Shown here: positions 62,358 to 64,000 of the stretch, piece after piece | Layout: each line of letters starts with the position of its first letter | Position numbering within the stretch: position 1 is the stretch's first letter | Origin: Pyrocephalus nanus | Lineage: Eukaryota > Chordata > Aves > Passeriformes > Tyrannidae | Direction of reading: 5' to 3' | DNA length: 64,000 nucleotides | Assembly (NCBI GenBank): GCA_038380795.1 | Contig: CM076275.1 | Coordinates: 7,907,001-7,971,000, forward strand | Program-made: the position numbers and the translations under genes | Notes under the pieces: generated by a model | What the model was told of the DNA's origin: nothing | Databases searched by the model: none | What the model saw: only the letters and a program-made list of their open reading frames with translations

Positions 62358-62550
62358 CAAAGAATCACAGAATGGTTTGGTTTGGAAGCAACCTTACAAA
62401 GCATCTCATTCCACCCCCCTGCCATAGGTAGGGACACCTTCCACTAGACCAGGTTACTCAGAGCCTCATCCAGCCTGGTCTTGAACACTTCCAGGGATGG
62501 GGCAGCCACAGCTTCTCTGGGCAACTTGTGCCAGTGTCTCACCAGACACT
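62358..62550 (-). mobile_element. CR1 LINE 3' end fragment, minus strand, close to HRH2
   Basis: It starts with AGAATCACAGAATGGTTTGG and continues through GGACACCTTCCACTAGACC, TCCAGCCTGGTCTTGAACAC and AACTTGTGCCAGTGTCTCAC. This is the antisense of the CR1 3' end. It ends about 440 bp before the HRH2 start codon and so would sit at the end of the HRH2 5' intron or in its leader. A 5'-truncated, inactive copy. Confidence 0.92.
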
Positions 62551-62977
62551 TTGTTTGCAGGTTGTCCTTGGGAGGTGGCAAAACTCTTGTCCCTGCTGGA
62601 GCACTGCCGACCACTGTCACCAACCAAACATGCATAGAGCATGAGAGCCCACAAGACATGAACCCATGGTTGCTCAGAGGAAAGGAGAAGGCAGGAGAAG
62701 AAAAGGAGCAGTTGAGAGCCACCAGCGGCGGACGCAGGTTATCAGCTCCAGCACTGAGCTCCCACATGGGGCCAATGGATACAAGTGAGTTGCAGGGCCA
62801 CATCTTTCCCCAGGCCATGTTATTTCCAGCACACAAGGCTGAGCATGCAAAGTAACTCTGCAATGTTCTCCAAGGTCCCTGTAGACCAAGGGTCACTTTG
62901 GGAAGGTCTCTAGACCTGCCTGATAGAGGCTTACTCCAAGTAACTTCAGAGCTGGTGAGAGCGGGACTGCTCCATCC

Positions 62978-63100
62978 ATGCAGCTATACCATGGATCCAT
63001 GTTACAACCATACAAGCTCTCAAGAAAGGATGGACTTTCCCCTGCAGCTGCTGGTTGGGTCCTGCCTCGTCATCCTCATTGTAATCACTCTCTGTGGTAA
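62978..63100 (+). other. Upstream ORF overlapping the HRH2 start codon
   Basis: An ATG 13 nt before the HRH2 start codon opens a 40-codon frame that ends with TAA at 63098-63100, inside the receptor's first transmembrane segment. It is in the +1 frame relative to HRH2. Its context is weak (T at -3, C at +4), while the HRH2 ATG is strong, so leaky scanning is the likely outcome. The geometry is seen directly. A regulatory effect is inferred and depends on the true 5' end of the transcript including this ATG. Confidence 0.5.
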
Positions 63101-64000
63101 CATCATTGTCTGCCTGGCCGTCACCCTTGACCGCCGGCTCCGCAGCTTGACAAACTGCATCATCGTCTCCTTGGCCATCACTGACCTGCTGCTGGCTCTC
63201 CTGGTGCTGCCCTTCTCTGCCTTCTATGAGCTCGCCAAAGAGTGGCCCTTTGGCAGCACTTTGTGCAACATCTACAGCAGCCTGGATGTCATGCTGTGCA
63301 CGGCTTCCATCCTCAACCTCTTCCTGATCAGCCTGGACCGCTACATCGCTGTCACCACCCCACTCCGCTACAGCCAGCTGGTCACTGCTCCCCGGGTGGC
63401 TGTGGGTTTGGTTGTTATTTGGACTGTTTCACTGATGGTCTCCTTCCTACCCATCCACCTGGGCTGGAACACCAATGGGACAGCAGTCCAAAACACAGTC
63501 CCCATCTGCAACAAGGAGTGCACGCTGGAGGTGAACCCTGTGTACGGGTTAGTGGACGCCTTGCTCACCTTCTACATCCCTTTGGTCATCATGTGCGTCA
63601 CCTACTACCGGATACTCAAGATAGCGAGGGAGCAAGCCAAGAGGATAAACCACACATGGTGCAACACCCCCATGTCACCCATGGTGAAAGAGCACAAAGC
63701 CACTGTGACGCTGGCAGTGGTGTTGGGAGCATTCATCGTGTGCTGGCTCCCCTATTTCACCGTGTTCACGTACCGGGGCATGTGGGGGGACAGCAGGGTG
63801 AAAGGCACACCCATGTCCATTGTCCTCTGGCTGGGCTATGCCAACTCAGCCCTGAACCCCATCCTCTACGGGACACTCAACAGGGATTTCCGAGTGGCGT
63901 ATCAGCACTTGCTGCGCTGCTGGAGGACAGGGGGTCCCAGGAGCTCCCGCCTGCCTCCCCTCCAGAAGGCCCAATCCAGAGGCAGGCAGGGCCAGGGCAG
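62991..64000 (+). CDS. HRH2: Histamine H2 receptor, coding exon, 3' end cut off by the window edge
   Basis: The open frame encodes 336 residues with no stop. Mammalian HRH2 has 359 residues, so only the C-terminal tail is missing. It is a class A GPCR of the plasma membrane that couples histamine binding to Gs and cAMP. Seven hydrophobic segments are visible. Asp99 in TM3 (SSLDVMLC) would bind the histamine amine, and Asp189 and Thr193 in TM5 ([11 protein letters not shown]) match the H2 imidazole-contact pair. DRY is at 116-118, CWLPY at 251-255 in TM6 and NPILY at 289-293 in TM7. Cys92 can pair with an ECL2 cysteine (173 or 177). Cys310 is a likely palmitoylation site. N-glycosylation sequons are at Asn6 and, in ECL2, Asn162. 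The start codon has A at -3 and G at +4. The body is on one exon, as in other HRH2 genes. The TM5 Asp/Thr pair separates it from dopamine and adrenergic receptors. Confidence 0.97.
   Translation, partial: MDPCYNHTSSQERMDFPLQLLVGSCLVILIVITLCGNIIVCLAVTLDRRLRSLTNCIIVSLAITDLLLALLVLPFSAFYELAKEWPFGSTLCNIYSSLDVMLCTASILNLFLISLDRYIAVTTPLRYSQLVTAPRVAVGLVVIWTVSLMVSFLPIHLGWNTNGTAVQNTVPICNKECTLEVNPVYGLVDALLTFYIPLVIMCVTYYRILKIAREQAKRINHTWCNTPMSPMVKEHKATVTLAVVLGAFIVCWLPYFTVFTYRGMWGDSRVKGTPMSIVLWLGYANSALNPILYGTLNRDFRVAYQHLLRCWRTGGPRSSRLPPLQKAQSRGRQGQG

Overview
This is a window of animal nuclear DNA, almost certainly from a bird. The evidence is the CR1 LINE copies that carry the short 3' tail repeat typical of avian CR1, several older amniote repeats, spliced genes with GT-AG introns and large gene-poor intervals. 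The species cannot be named from the sequence. There are no operons, bacterial genes, CRISPR arrays or tRNA genes.

Two protein-coding genes are well supported, both on the + strand. The first is a complete four-exon gene at about 20.75-25.86 kb for a secreted Kazal-type serine protease inhibitor (SPINK family, most like SPINK1). It has a TATA box, a signal peptide, all six Kazal cysteines, an arginine at the predicted reactive site and a polyadenylation signal. The second is the coding exon of the histamine H2 receptor (HRH2), which starts at 62,991 and runs off the right edge, so its C-terminal tail and stop codon are missing. A GA-rich segment ending in a strong splice donor at 56,895 is a good candidate for an HRH2 promoter and noncoding first exon.

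Layout: 0-20 kb is gene-poor and holds MIR-like and CR1-like relics, A-rich and C-rich simple repeats, a G-rich block, one pair of inverted copies of an unidentified repeat and a 22-bp perfect palindrome. The SPINK gene follows, then a 650-bp CR1 fragment. The 3' tail of that CR1 abuts the densest CpG island I see (27.05-27.4 kb), which contains five 13-bp tandem units. From 27.4 to 56.6 kb there is no gene I recognise. That interval holds several AT-rich segments that look like conserved noncoding elements, one old repeat, and one minus-strand open frame (40,984-41,397) that looks more like coding sequence than its neighbours. From 56.9 to 62.9 kb lies what would be the HRH2 5' intron, with an ancient CR1-related fragment and a younger CR1 tail about 0.45 kb before the start codon.

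The SPINK and HRH2 genes have no evident joint function. Most long open frames in the window are chance frames in C-rich or CpG-rich DNA. I did not find a new multi-gene system. The most useful leads are the C-terminal extension of the inhibitor, the CpG island, the HRH2 first-exon and upstream-ORF candidates, the minus-strand open frame near 41 kb, and the inverted repeat pair.
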